64,000 bases of DNA from Leptolyngbya sp. O-77 (GTDB taxonomy: Bacteria > Cyanobacteriota > Cyanobacteriia > Elainellales > Elainellaceae), in the NCBI RefSeq assembly GCF_001548395.1, contig NZ_AP017367.1, forward strand, positions 1,587,001 through 1,651,000. Direction: 5' to 3'. Positions 1-9,032 of the stretch are shown one piece after another. The notes under the pieces were generated by a model. It did not search any database. It worked only from the letters and a program-made list of their open reading frames with translations, and had not been told where the DNA came from. Made by a program: the position numbers and the translations under genes. How positions within the stretch are numbered: the first letter of the stretch is position 1; each line of letters begins with the position of its first letter.

Positions 1-2283
1 CTTAAGGTCTTCCAGCGTTGCGCCAGTTTTCGGTTCAGCATTGGTCGGCTGTGACACTTGCTTTGTGCCCTTGGGTTGGGGCTTGCGGTTTGGCGGTGGG
101 CTGCTCCTAGAGACCCCTTCGGTGGAACCTGCATCGGAACGCATCGACAGGCTAATGCGCTTCAGCGCTTCGTTCACCTCCAGCACGCGCACGGTGACGA
201 TCTGCCCCACTTTCACCACCTCTTTCGGATCTTTGACAAACCGATCGGCCAGTTGCGAGACATGAATCAGACCGTCTTGGTGAACGCCGATATCCACGAA
301 TGCGCCAAAGTTTGCGACGTTGGTGATCACGCCTTCGAGCGTCATGCCGACCTTGAGATCGCCGATTTCCTGAATGTCTTCGCGAAAGGTGGCGTAGGTG
401 AATTGGGCACGCGGGTCGCGGCCAGGTTTTTCTAACTCTGCAAGGATGTCGCGCAGGGTAGGTTCGCCGATGGTGTCGGTGACGTAACGCTGGAGAGAGA
501 GAGTTTTCAGACGTTCTCCTGCCTTGGTCACTTGATCTAGCGGGATGCCGAGATCCTTGGCGATCGCCTCTACAACACCATAGCTTTCAGGATGGACGGC
601 CGTATTGTCCAGCGGATTGTCGCCATTGCGGATGCGGAGGAACCCGGCTGCCTGCTCAAACGCTTTGGGGCCCAGCTTAGAGACTTTTAGCAGTTCGCGG
701 CGATTGCGAAACGCGCCGTTTTGGTTGCGATATTGCACGATGTTGTTGGCAACAGCGCTGGAAATGCCGGAGACGTAGCTCAGCAGTTCTTTGGAGGCAG
801 TGTTGAGATCCACGCCCACGTAGTTAACACAGCTTTCGACCGTTTCATCCAGCTTTTTCTTGAGCAGCTTTTGATCCACATCGTGCTGATATTGACCCAC
901 ACCGATAGACTTGGGGTCGATCTTTACCAGTTCTGCTAGGGGATCTTGCAATCGGCGGCCGATGCTGACGGCTCCACGCACCGTCAGATCCAGATCAGGA
1001 AATTCGGCGATCGCCACCTGACTGGCAGAGTAAATCGATGCACCAGCTTCGTTCACAATCACTTTCACAGGCTTGTGATCGAGCGACTTCACCACTTCAT
1101 TCACAAACGCATCCGTTTCGCGGCTGGCAGTACCGTTGCCAATGGCGATTAGCTCAACCTGGTATTTGCGAATCAGGTCAAGGAGCGATCGCCCCGCTTT
1201 TTCCCGCTGCCCCTCGCCTGTGTGGGGAAAGATGGTCTGATATTCCAGAAACTTACCCGTCTGGTCAATCACCGCTACCTTACAGCCCGTGCGAAAGCCG
1301 GGGTCAATGGCCAGCGTCGGCTTCATGCCCGCAGGGGCCGCCAACAGCAGTTCCCGCAGGTTTGCCTCAAAGGTTTTGATGGATTCGATATCCGCCCACT
1401 GCTTCTTCTCGGCAATCACTTCACTGGTGAGGGAGGTCTGCATCAGCCGCCCAAAGGCATCCCGCAGCATCGCCTGATAAAACTCGCGCACGGGCTTGGC
1501 CTTGGTGCGAATCACTTCGCGCTCTAGGTAGCTCTGCACCTCGTCTTCGTCGAAGGTCAGGTTCAGCGTCAGTACATCCTCGCTTTCGCCCCGCAGCAGC
1601 GCCAATAGGTTGTGTGGCTGGATCTTACTCACGGGCGCGGCGTAGGTACGATACATCTCGAATTTGGTGCTGCCTTCGGGGAAATCGGGTTTGATGCGCG
1701 ACTCGAAGCTGCCGGAATTCAGGAAAAATTGCCGCAGGTGCGATCGCAGGTCGGCCCGATCGGCTACTGCTTCTGCCAGGATATCCGACGCGCCCTGCAA
1801 CGCTTCCTGCGGCGTTTTCACGCCTTTTTCAGAATCAACATACTTCGCGGCTTCGGCGGCTAAATCTGCCTGGGGCGCGTTGGGATGATTCAACGACTCA
1901 ATCCACTGGGACAGCGGCTCTAGCCCCTTTTCGCGGGCAATGGTGGCGCGGGTGCGGCGCTTGGGGCGATAGGGCAGATACAGGTCTTCTAGCTCGGTTT
2001 TCGATAAGCACTGCTCGATCTGTGCCTGGAGGTCGTCGGTGAGTTTGCCCTGGTCGGCGATCGCCTTTAGCACCGTCTGCTTGCGTTCTTGCAGTTCCGT
2101 CAGGTAGGCATGGCGATCGGCCAGTTCCCTGAGCTGAATCTCGTTCAGTTCGCCCGTGCGCTCCTTGCGATATCGTGCCACAAAGGGGATGGTTGCCCCT
2201 TCTGCAAACAGCGCCAGCGCATTTTCTACCTGAAATGGCTTGAGCGATAGCTCCTGGGCGAGCAGTTTGGGAATATCGATCAT
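1..2283 (-). CDS. tex: Tex-type RNA-binding protein, C-terminus off window
   Basis: Transcription accessory protein of the Tex/YhgF family, a nucleic-acid-binding protein thought to act with RNA polymerase. The start ATG is at 2283 and 761 codons are open to the window edge, so the stop lies outside. Visible parts: an N-terminal helical region beginning MIDIPKLLAQEL, with the family's YRKERTGELNE stretch around residue 45; a YqgF/RNase H-like fold with AIDPGFRTGCK in the 1240-1340 stretch; helix-hairpin-helix region; and an S1 domain at about residues 638-708 (GVITNVANFGAFVDIG). After S1 comes a low-complexity Ser/Pro/Lys tail, which is common in cyanobacterial members. It is transcribed away from glmU, with a 310 bp gap between the two starts. 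Family call is firm; the exact cellular role is known only from homologues. Confidence 0.95.
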   Translation of the reverse strand, partial: MIDIPKLLAQELSLKPFQVENALALFAEGATIPFVARYRKERTGELNEIQLRELADRHAYLTELQERKQTVLKAIADQGKLTDDLQAQIEQCLSKTELEDLYLPYRPKRRTRATIAREKGLEPLSQWIESLNHPNAPQADLAAEAAKYVDSEKGVKTPQEALQGASDILAEAVADRADLRSHLRQFFLNSGSFESRIKPDFPEGSTKFEMYRTYAAPVSKIQPHNLLALLRGESEDVLTLNLTFDEDEVQSYLEREVIRTKAKPVREFYQAMLRDAFGRLMQTSLTSEVIAEKKQWADIESIKTFEANLRELLLAAPAGMKPTLAIDPGFRTGCKVAVIDQTGKFLEYQTIFPHTGEGQREKAGRSLLDLIRKYQVELIAIGNGTASRETDAFVNEVVKSLDHKPVKVIVNEAGASIYSASQVAIAEFPDLDLTVRGAVSIGRRLQDPLAELVKIDPKSIGVGQYQHDVDQKLLKKKLDETVESCVNYVGVDLNTASKELLSYVSGISSAVANNIVQYRNQNGAFRNRRELLKVSKLGPKAFEQAAGFLRIRNGDNPLDNTAVHPESYGVVEAIAKDLGIPLDQVTKAGERLKTLSLQRYVTDTIGEPTLRDILAELEKPGRDPRAQFTYATFREDIQEIGDLKVGMTLEGVITNVANFGAFVDIGVHQDGLIHVSQLADRFVKDPKEVVKVGQIVTVRVLEVNEALKRISLSMRSDAGSTEGVSRSSPPPNRKPQPKGTKQVSQPTNAEPKTGATLEDLK

Positions 2284-2365
2284 GGGTGAACTGTGAAGAA
2301 ACGCGACGTGCATTTCTCACTATACCGAAGTGTTGAGCGGAGGCAGGAGTGGGGGGGGATTTGGG

Positions 2366-2407
2366 ATTGGGGATTGGGGATTGGGGATTGAGGATTGGGG
2401 ATTGGGG
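2366..2407. repeat. ATTGGGG heptamer tandem repeat in tex-glmU gap
   Basis: Six head-to-tail copies of the 7-mer ATTGGGG (the fourth is ATTGAGG). The reverse complement resembles the CCAATCC/AAATCCA heptad repeats found elsewhere in this window (24604, 56975, 5859). The rest of the 2284-2593 gap between the divergent tex and glmU starts holds no convincing gene; the open frame over the repeat is only repeat translation. Promoters for both genes must lie here, but no clear -35/-10 pair was found. Confidence 0.85.
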
Positions 2408-2593
2408 GTTATCGACACAGCATGATTCAAGTCGTCTGTATCATGCATTATCATCAATCGTGCTTGAGGGAGTTCTCAGAAATACACCGACCGAAGCGCG
2501 GTATACTCCACTGTGGGGTTGGGAAGCTGAATTCCAGTCAATGAAGTCTGAATCACGCAGGTTACAAGCAGAGACTACAGAAAGCTAGGCAGC

Positions 2594-3964
2594 ATGTTAG
2601 CGGTAGCAATTTTGGCGGCGGGCCGGGGAACGCGAATGAAGTCAGACCTTCCGAAGGTGCTGCATGATTTGGGTGGGCGATCGCTCGTCGAGCGGGTGTT
2701 AGACAGTTTGGCAGCGGTGCAGCCCGATCGCCAGTTGGTAATCGTGGGCTATGGGGGCGATCGCGTGCGAGAGTCTCTCAGCGCGGTTCCAGGGGTGGAG
2801 TTTGTAGAGCAGCGGGAACAGTTGGGCACGGGCCATGCGGTGCAGCAGATTATTCCCCATCTCGACGGGTTTGCTGGCGACGTGCTGGTGCTGAATGGCG
2901 ACGTACCGCTGCTGCGCCCGGAAACGCTGAAAAATTTGCTGGATACCCATCGCGCAGCAGAGAATGCCGCTACCCTGTTAACAGCGCATCTGCCGGAGCC
3001 GAAGGGTTATGGACGGGTATTTTGCGATGGCAGCAACCCGCGTGACGCAATTGTAGAAGATCGGGACTGTACGGCTGCCCAAAAGCAAAACCGCCGCATC
3101 AATGCCGGAGTCTACTGTTTTCGCTGGGCAGATTTGGCGGAAGCGCTGCCCAAGCTAAGCGCTGATAACGATCAGCAGGAATATTACCTGACGGATGTGG
3201 TGAGTATGATGTCACCCGTTATGGCCGTGGATGTAGATGATTATCAGGAAATTTTAGGAATTAACGATCGACGGCAGTTGTCTACTGCGTATGACATCCT
3301 GCAAACGCGAGTGAAGAACGCCTGGATGATGGGAGGCGTGACGCTAATTGACCCCGCCAGTATCACAATCGATGACACAGTGACGCTCGGCCCAGATGTC
3401 GTTATTGAACCCCAATGCCACCTGCGGGGTAAGACCACAATTGGTGCGGGCAGCCGCATTGGACCTGGTAGCCTGATCGAAAACAGCACGCTGGGCGATC
3501 GCGTGACGGTGCTATATTCCGTTGTGTCGGATAGCACCGTGCAAGCAGACACCCGCATTGGCCCCTACGCGCACCTGCGGGGCCATGTACAGGTGGGCAC
3601 CGGCTGCCGCATTGGCAACTTTGTGGAGCTAAAAAAGTCCACGCTGGGCGATCGCACGAATGTCGCACACTTATCTTACCTGGGTGATGCCACCCTAGGT
3701 ACGAAAGTGAACATTGGCGCAGGGACAATCACCGCTAACTACGACGGCGTAAAGAAGCATCCGACGGTCATTGGCGATCGCACAAAAACTGGGTCAAACA
3801 GCGTCTTGGTTGCGCCTGTGACGGTAGGAGCCGATGTGACCATTGCCGCTGGATCGGTGATCACCGAAGATTTGCCGGACGATTGTCTGGCGATCGCCCG
3901 CTCGCGCCAGGTGGTGAAACCGGGCTGGCGGCTCACGGCTGCCTCGGATGCGCCAGCACCCTGA
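2594..3964 (+). CDS. glmU: Bifunctional GlmU, UDP-GlcNAc synthesis
   Basis: Bifunctional enzyme: acetylates glucosamine-1-phosphate and then couples it to UTP to give UDP-N-acetylglucosamine for peptidoglycan and outer-membrane glycans; cytosolic. The protein is 456 aa, the usual GlmU length. The N-terminal nucleotidyltransferase carries LAAGRGTRMKSDLPKVLH at residues 7-24. The C-terminal half (about 255-440) is a left-handed beta-helix of hexapeptide repeats with the acetyltransferase signatures NFVELKKSTLG and NIGAGTITANYDG. Start is ATG at 2594. It stands alone, followed 160 bp later by an unrelated gene on the same strand. Assignment is secure from both domains. Confidence 0.98.
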   Translation: MLAVAILAAGRGTRMKSDLPKVLHDLGGRSLVERVLDSLAAVQPDRQLVIVGYGGDRVRESLSAVPGVEFVEQREQLGTGHAVQQIIPHLDGFAGDVLVLNGDVPLLRPETLKNLLDTHRAAENAATLLTAHLPEPKGYGRVFCDGSNPRDAIVEDRDCTAAQKQNRRINAGVYCFRWADLAEALPKLSADNDQQEYYLTDVVSMMSPVMAVDVDDYQEILGINDRRQLSTAYDILQTRVKNAWMMGGVTLIDPASITIDDTVTLGPDVVIEPQCHLRGKTTIGAGSRIGPGSLIENSTLGDRVTVLYSVVSDSTVQADTRIGPYAHLRGHVQVGTGCRIGNFVELKKSTLGDRTNVAHLSYLGDATLGTKVNIGAGTITANYDGVKKHPTVIGDRTKTGSNSVLVAPVTVGADVTIAAGSVITEDLPDDCLAIARSRQVVKPGWRLTAASDAPAP

Positions 3965-4125
3965 GCTAAGGAATCCCAAGATTCTGCTCCGTGAATGATC
4001 CGGAGGCGCGATCGCTGGGAAGAATATCTGTATAAACCCTGGTGGCGGGTGGACATTCCGGCACGAGTTCCCCCACCGTTTTCACCAGAACCGCCGAGTT
4101 CACCCAGGATCAAAAGCAGGCGACT

Positions 4126-5781
4126 ATGCAGGCGACACTTTCCCCCAGCGATCGCACGACTGACCCTTCCACGACCGAGATTTCTCTCTCTGTCGAAGAG
4201 CTAGGCCGCACGCTAGAAGCCTTTTTTCGCCAGCGTCAATTGGCCGTTGCAGTGCGCTGTGCCCTCCAGGGCGATCGCCTGCTGGTGGTGGGCAACCACC
4301 GCACCGATATGTCGCTAGACCCGCGCCAGGTGTTGCAGCTTCTCGAAGCCCGCATCCACGCCCTCCAGATTCGCTCGATTCAACAGGTCGGGCTGTATCT
4401 GCGGATTGTTGGCCAGCCCAAACCCTACATGCGCCGACAGTTTTTCCTCAACCAGCCCCTACCCAAGCCCGTGCTATCGGGGCTTGCTGCCCGTGCCATT
4501 CCGGGAACCGGGGCAATCGCCCCACCAGCGACCATTCCTATTCCCAAGCCCGCGTCTGTTGCACCGTCTGCCCACACCAAGGCTCAGCCAATCCCGCCAG
4601 CCACCAGCCGCCCCCTTGTTCAATCTGTTCAAAAAACGGTTCCACCAGCCTCTAAATCTGCCCAGACTCCTCACCAGACTCCTCAAAGGAGTGCCGATGC
4701 AGGAGCAGACCATCGCCTGCTGATAGCGGGCATTGGAGCCGTCGGATTGGCGCTGGGCAGCTACGTGCTGACGCAGCCCTGCACCCTCGGCGCGTGCCCC
4801 CAGTTGGAAACGGCGGAATCTTTGGGCAGCAAGTCGTTTACCGTTGTCGCGCAGGCCCCTGCTTCACCCGACCTGGCCGCCGCCCAGCAGTACCTCACGG
4901 GGGCAATCGACCTGCTGGACACCGTGCCCATTTGGTCGCGCCATCGGCAAACCTCCAGCAAGCTGCGCCAGCAATATCAGCCGGAAAATGAGGTGCTGAG
5001 TAGGCTGATGCAGGCAGAGCAGTGGGCGATCGCCGCTACCCAGGCCAGCGAAGCTCCGGTTCTCAGCCTCCAGACTTGGCAGTGGATTTGCAACCAGTGG
5101 GAAGCCGCGATTCAGCAGCTTGAAGCCGTACCCGTTGCCAGCCCGTTTTATGCAACAGCCACCGCTAAACTTCAGGACTATCGGGATCGGCTAGCCCTGG
5201 CGCAAACCCGGCTTCAGCAAGAGGAGACAGCCGGACAGCGCCTCGCCGAAGCCAAGCAGTTGCTAAAGCTGGCCTGGGAGCGGCAGCAGCATGCCATTCG
5301 TCAGAAGCGCCCTGACCTGGCCGAAGCGGTGGTCGCCACCTGGGAAGCAGGCCTGGCGCGGTTGCGGCAGGTGCCACCCAACACCAGCGCCATGTTTGAA
5401 GCAGAACGCCTGCTAGCCCTGTATGAGCCGCGGGTAGAGAAAATCAAAACGGACCTAGAAGCGGCGATCGCCCAAGCCGCCAATCAGCCCGCCCAGCCCA
5501 TGCCTCAAATCGCAGACCCCTCTGCCGCGCCCGACACCCAGCCCGTCACGCAGCCCACGCAGGCGATCGCTCCGCGACCCATCCCACAGCAGGTTCCACA
5601 GCAAATTCCGCAACAAGCGCTGACTCCCCAACAAATGGCGCAATACCAAATGGCCCAGCAGCAGATGGCACAACGGCGGATGATGCAGCAGCAACTCTTG
5701 CAACAGCAAATGCTCCAGCAGCACATCATGCAGCAGATGCAGGGACAGCCCATCCTCCCGGTGCAAACGGTTGGACAGTAG
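4126..5781 (+). CDS. Membrane-anchored protein with Gln/Met-rich tail
   Basis: Conserved-looking cyanobacterial protein of unknown function, about 551 aa from ATG 4126. The frame is open upstream to a GTG at 4042, but ATG 4126 has an AGCAGG stretch just upstream. Order of parts: a compact N-terminal domain (about residues 20-110, with VEELGRTLEAFFRQRQLAVA) also seen in other cyanobacterial membrane proteins; a Pro-rich linker; one transmembrane segment near residue 205 (IAGIGAVGLALGSYVL); an Ala/Gln-rich helical region around 240-440; and a C-terminal run of QQM/QQ repeats encoded by 5590-5750. The Q/M tail is low complexity and probably disordered. Topology is likely N-in with the helical region outside. 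No function can be assigned. Confidence 0.75.
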   Translation: MQATLSPSDRTTDPSTTEISLSVEELGRTLEAFFRQRQLAVAVRCALQGDRLLVVGNHRTDMSLDPRQVLQLLEARIHALQIRSIQQVGLYLRIVGQPKPYMRRQFFLNQPLPKPVLSGLAARAIPGTGAIAPPATIPIPKPASVAPSAHTKAQPIPPATSRPLVQSVQKTVPPASKSAQTPHQTPQRSADAGADHRLLIAGIGAVGLALGSYVLTQPCTLGACPQLETAESLGSKSFTVVAQAPASPDLAAAQQYLTGAIDLLDTVPIWSRHRQTSSKLRQQYQPENEVLSRLMQAEQWAIAATQASEAPVLSLQTWQWICNQWEAAIQQLEAVPVASPFYATATAKLQDYRDRLALAQTRLQQEETAGQRLAEAKQLLKLAWERQQHAIRQKRPDLAEAVVATWEAGLARLRQVPPNTSAMFEAERLLALYEPRVEKIKTDLEAAIAQAANQPAQPMPQIADPSAAPDTQPVTQPTQAIAPRPIPQQVPQQIPQQALTPQQMAQYQMAQQQMAQRRMMQQQLLQQQMLQQHIMQQMQGQPILPVQTVGQ

Positions 5782-5858
5782 CCGTTTCAGGAATTTTGAA
5801 TTGCCGCAGGAGACTGGAAATGAGCCTCAAACGCGACGCGACCGCTGAAATTGCTGGA

Positions 5859-5925
5859 AGTCCCGCAGACGTTTGACTGGCAAATCCAAAACTGCAAATC
5901 CAAAACCGCAAATCCAAAATCAATC
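5859..5925. repeat. Dispersed repeat with CCGCAGACG core and AATCCAAAA units
   Basis: Between the convergent ends of the Gln-rich gene and mnmE: AGTCCCGCAGACGTTTGACT followed by AAATCCAAAA-type units. The same combination (CCCACAGACGCTTGACTGGC then ATCCAAAATC units) appears twice at 56975-57085, so this is a dispersed family. It reads as non-coding. Confidence 0.7.
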
Positions 5926-7338
5926 TCACTTACCAATGCAAAAACGACTAAAGATGCGATCGAGGACAGATTCGGTCACGTCTTCGCCCGTGATTTCACC
6001 CAAAGACTGGATGGCGATCCGTAGATCAATGCTCCAAAAGTCCAGCGGGAGTTGCTGAGCAATGGTATCTTGCACCTGCTGGAGGGCAGTTTTGGCGCGG
6101 GTGAGCGCAGCAGACTGGCGCTGGTTGATTGCCAGGTCGAGGTTCGCGGCCGTGAGCTTGCCAGCCTGGGCAATGGTCAGAATCGCTTGCTCCAGTGCGT
6201 CGATGCCGTGATTTTGGGCGGCAGCGGTGTAAACCGTGGGCAGAGCGGGCGGGGGCGGCGGAAAAGCGCGATCGCTCCAAAACTCCGCCACTCCGCCATT
6301 CCCAGCCACCAGATCAACCTTGTTTACCACCAAAATCAGCGATCGCCCCTTGACCTGCTCATAGATTTCCTGGTCTGCGGCCGTCCAGCCCTGGGCAGCG
6401 TCGATGGTCAGCAACACCAGATCGGCGGCTTGGGCGGCCTGGCGCGATCGCGCTACCCCAATTTGCTCAACCACATCTTCGGCCTCGCGGATGCCAGCGG
6501 TGTCGAGCACCTGGATGGGGATGCCGCCGACGACCAACTGCGACTCGACCACATCACGGGTCGTCCCCGGAAGCTCCGTCACAATGGCGCGATCGCTCCG
6601 GCTCCAGGCATTCAGCAGGCTAGATTTGCCGACATTTGGGCGACCGACAATCGCCACTTTTAGCCCGCTCCGCAACAGTTCGCCCCGGTCTGCCGTGTCG
6701 AGGAGCGCCGTCACTTGGGCAAGAACTTGCGCCAGTTGGGTTTTAATTAGGGCTTCATCCAGCGGCGGCAGGTCGTCTTCAAAGTCGATGCGGGCTTCTA
6801 CTTCGGCCAGAATGTCGAGGCAGGTCGCCCGAAGCTGGCGGATGGGCTGGGCGAGCTTTCCTTGCAGGCTGGCGAGGGCGGACTGGGCCGCTTGGGGCGA
6901 TCGCGCTCCCACCAGATCGGCAATGCTCTCGGCTTGCGTTAGATCAATGCGCCCGTTGAGAAAGGCCCGCAGCGTGAACTCTCCCGGCTCTGCCAGCCGC
7001 GCCCCACAGTCCAGGCAAGCCTGCAATACCTGCTGCACCGCCATCATGCCGCCGTGACAGTGAAACTCCACCACGTCTTCGCGGGTGTAGGAGCGCGGAG
7101 CCAGCATCAGCAATAGCAGCGCTTCGTCAATCACCGTCTGGGTCTGGGGCTGGCGCACATAGCCGTAGAGGATGCGGTGGCTGTCCCACGCCTGCTGTCC
7201 TGGTGCGTGGAATAGGGTACGGGCGATCGCCACTGCCTCGGCTCCCGACAGGCGCACAATGCCCACGCTGCCCTGAGCGGGAACAATTGCTGTGGCGATC
7301 GCCGCGATCGTGTCTTGTTTCAGAGCAGGAGCCGTCAT
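5926..7338 (-). CDS. mnmE: tRNA modification GTPase MnmE
   Basis: GTPase that works with MnmG to install carboxymethylaminomethyl/taurinomethyl-type modifications on U34 of tRNAs reading purine-ended codons. 470 aa, normal length. The N-terminal tetrahydrofolate-binding domain begins TIAAIATAIVPAQGSVGIVR; the G domain has G1 GRPNVGKSS at 232-240, the G3 region with DTAG, and NKVD for G4; and the protein ends in the diagnostic C-terminal FCIGK, whose Cys is needed for modification. Start is ATG 7338, immediately before TAPALKQDTIAAI. It lies alone on the minus strand, with the truncated kinase and IS upstream. Secure call. Confidence 0.98.
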   Translation of the reverse strand: MTAPALKQDTIAAIATAIVPAQGSVGIVRLSGAEAVAIARTLFHAPGQQAWDSHRILYGYVRQPQTQTVIDEALLLLMLAPRSYTREDVVEFHCHGGMMAVQQVLQACLDCGARLAEPGEFTLRAFLNGRIDLTQAESIADLVGARSPQAAQSALASLQGKLAQPIRQLRATCLDILAEVEARIDFEDDLPPLDEALIKTQLAQVLAQVTALLDTADRGELLRSGLKVAIVGRPNVGKSSLLNAWSRSDRAIVTELPGTTRDVVESQLVVGGIPIQVLDTAGIREAEDVVEQIGVARSRQAAQAADLVLLTIDAAQGWTAADQEIYEQVKGRSLILVVNKVDLVAGNGGVAEFWSDRAFPPPPPALPTVYTAAAQNHGIDALEQAILTIAQAGKLTAANLDLAINQRQSAALTRAKTALQQVQDTIAQQLPLDFWSIDLRIAIQSLGEITGEDVTESVLDRIFSRFCIGK

Positions 7339-7433
7339 GACGTGAAATCGAGGGACGCTCTCTTCAATCTACTGGCACTTGCCCCCAAACGCGCAAATGG
7401 GTGGATTAACCTGCGATGAACCGCTGTGATGCG

Positions 7434-7802
7434 CTACTCGACTCCTATCGACAGCTTGACCTCCATCGGCAACCGGATGCAAAACTCCGTCCCCCAGCCC
7501 ATCTCAGATTGAACGTCCAGGCTGCCGCCATGCTTTTCGACGACAATTTGACGGGCGATCGCCAATCCTAGCCCCGTTCCTTTACCGACTCCCTTGGTCG
7601 TAAACAAATGATCAAAGATCTTGTCTCTGATTGCCGCAGGAATGCCATTCCCATTGTCTCGAATCCGAATTTCGATTGCATTGGATTGCGTTAATGCGGT
7701 TTGAATGGTGATGGTCTGCGGCAAGGATTCCAACTCAGCAAAAGTCCTCTGTTGCGCGGCTTCATCCAGCGCATCAATGGCATTGGCCAAGAGGTTCATA
7801 AA
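7434..7802 (-). pseudogene. Sensor histidine kinase remnant (ATPase end only)
   Basis: C-terminal HATPase_c part of a sensor histidine kinase. It reads FMNLLANAIDAL (N box), then IRDNGNGIP (G1), then TKGVGKGTGLGLAIA (G2), then HGGSL and GTEFCIRLP to the stop at 7434. The reading frame enters directly from the IS end: TTT ATG at 7800-7802 corresponds to the FMNLL of the N box, and the next base, 7803, begins the IS inverted repeat. No dimerization/H box or sensory half lies beyond the IS, so the gene is broken and presumably inactive. The internal ATG at 7799 could still give an orphan ATPase fragment, but I infer a pseudogene. Confidence 0.9.
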
Positions 7803-7851
7803 CAGAAGTGTTGAATCCAGATAGAAAACTTTACATTTTAGCTTACAAGAG

Positions 7852-8817
7852 TCATACGAGTGTTTCGGGCAGCAGATCGTAGCTCCAATGAACCATTGAG
7901 CAGCGACGGCTCAGTTCCAGTTGTAAATACCGAAACTTGTCGAGCAATTCACTGCCATAGAATGCTGGAATTTCGATTAACAATAAGATTAAATACGTGA
8001 TGAGCACCATATAAATCTGAATACTCACCCCATTCACATTCTTGGTGATGAGACGATCGAGCTTTAAGTGCATCTTGAGAAACTTCCATAACACCTCAAT
8101 TTGCCAACGATGCCGATAGGTATCACTGATTTCTTCGTCGCTCATCTCATTGACATTAGTTGCCAGACGAAACTCGCTCCGACTCTCCAAATCACAGAAC
8201 CAAACCACGCGGTAACGGTCGTGGTCAAGTTCAGTCTTCATATTGTTCTTGATTCGCACCACAAACTTTGTTTGAGTGAGACTCATTTGGTCGAGAAATT
8301 CCCAGCTTGCGAAGCCTCTATCCATGATGCCGATGCCGTTTTCGGGAATCATCGTGCTAATCGAATCGGCAAACTTTGCATCATGTCCTTGCCCAAAATG
8401 AATCAAGCATTCACTCGAATATCCTTGCTCTAAGTTGATTCCATTCAGTAATTTAACTTGGTGATATCCTTGCAGCCAAAATAGCTTGCTGGTAAGTGTA
8501 ACGATGGTTGAATCAATCGGAAAAAGTATCTGAGCCGCGGTCGGCTGTTTGCGCTTTACTTGCTCAATCAACTGTGCATAGATTCGACAAAAGTGCCCAT
8601 CCGTTCGAGTTTTGCAAGCTTTAGAAAAGGTGGATATATCGACCTCAACACCTGTACGATTTAGGCGGTAAAATAAGTCTCTCATGCTGGTTAAGCCCTT
8701 GTCCAACACAAAGGTCAACCAGATTTCAAAGAACAAGCGCGAGTTCAAAACGGGATAGTCATGCGGACAAAGCTGCATCAAGATCGATTTGACAAGCTTC
8801 GGAAATGAGGCTATCAT
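7852..8817 (-). CDS. IS4-family DDE transposase
   Basis: Transposase of 321 aa, apparently full length. The DDE pattern is visible: first Asp in FPIDSTIV, second in GIMDRGFAS, and Glu in the RHRWQIEVLWKFLK stretch, which resembles the Y-R-E-K signature of IS4 elements. Hydrophobic ITYLILLLIEI follows near the C-terminus. Start ATG at 8817 (MIASFPKLVK); an overlapping ATG in another frame just upstream gives no product. It fills most of the 1.1 kb element, so no accessory gene is carried. The absence of frameshifts suggests recent insertion and possible activity. Confidence 0.93.
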   Translation of the reverse strand: MIASFPKLVKSILMQLCPHDYPVLNSRLFFEIWLTFVLDKGLTSMRDLFYRLNRTGVEVDISTFSKACKTRTDGHFCRIYAQLIEQVKRKQPTAAQILFPIDSTIVTLTSKLFWLQGYHQVKLLNGINLEQGYSSECLIHFGQGHDAKFADSISTMIPENGIGIMDRGFASWEFLDQMSLTQTKFVVRIKNNMKTELDHDRYRVVWFCDLESRSEFRLATNVNEMSDEEISDTYRHRWQIEVLWKFLKMHLKLDRLITKNVNGVSIQIYMVLITYLILLLIEIPAFYGSELLDKFRYLQLELSRRCSMVHWSYDLLPETLV

Positions 8818-8841
8818 CAGGCATCATTTTTTGTTTACTAG

Positions 8842-8872
8842 GGGACAGAATACTGCATTCTGTCCCTTTTTT
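8842..8872 (+). terminator. Perfect hairpin with T6 inside IS end
   Basis: GGGACAGAAT at 8842-8851 pairs perfectly with ATTCTGTCCC at 8857-8866 across a 5 nt loop, followed by TTTTTT. It is a textbook intrinsic terminator for plus-strand transcription. It lies between the transposase start and the right inverted repeat, so it would stop antisense transcripts leaving the IS. On the transposase strand the same hairpin sits in the leader. Confidence 0.75.
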
Positions 8873-8941
8873 CGTCGCTTAATCTATCTTTCAACACTTC
8901 TGGTCTGAACGAGCAGTATTAACCCGAAGCAGCGACATCAT

Positions 8942-8963
8942 CTCTAAAAGTTCCCTTTTAGAG
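8942..8963. repeat. 9-bp inverted repeat downstream of zinc-ribbon gene
   Basis: CTCTAAAAG and CTTTTAGAG separated by TTCC form a perfect 9 bp stem, located 70 bp past the stop of the minus-strand gene at 9033. It may act as a 3' stem-loop, though there is no T-run in either direction. Confidence 0.45.
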
Positions 8964-9032
8964 GGCGATCGCACCATAATCGTCCAAATTCTCTTGCTTT
9001 GGACTGCTGGAATGATCCCTTTTTCGCCCAGG

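Larger units (their letters stand above)
7803..8902. mobile_element. IS4-type insertion sequence, about 1.1 kb
   Basis: One transposase gene bounded by inverted repeats. The left end CAGAAGTGTTGAA (7803-7815) is matched exactly by TTCAACACTTCTG at 8890-8902, with a further AGATAG match a few bases inside. The left boundary coincides with the break in the histidine kinase. Flanking sequences (…TTCATAAA left, GTCTGAAC… right) show no obvious target duplication, and kinase sequence does not resume on the right, which suggests an adjacent deletion. Base composition is more A/T-rich than its neighbours and has no HIP1 sites. Confidence 0.88.

Noticed and set aside
2349..2588. 79-codon frame over the ATTGGGG repeat
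   Set aside because: It is translation of the tandem repeat with no RBS.
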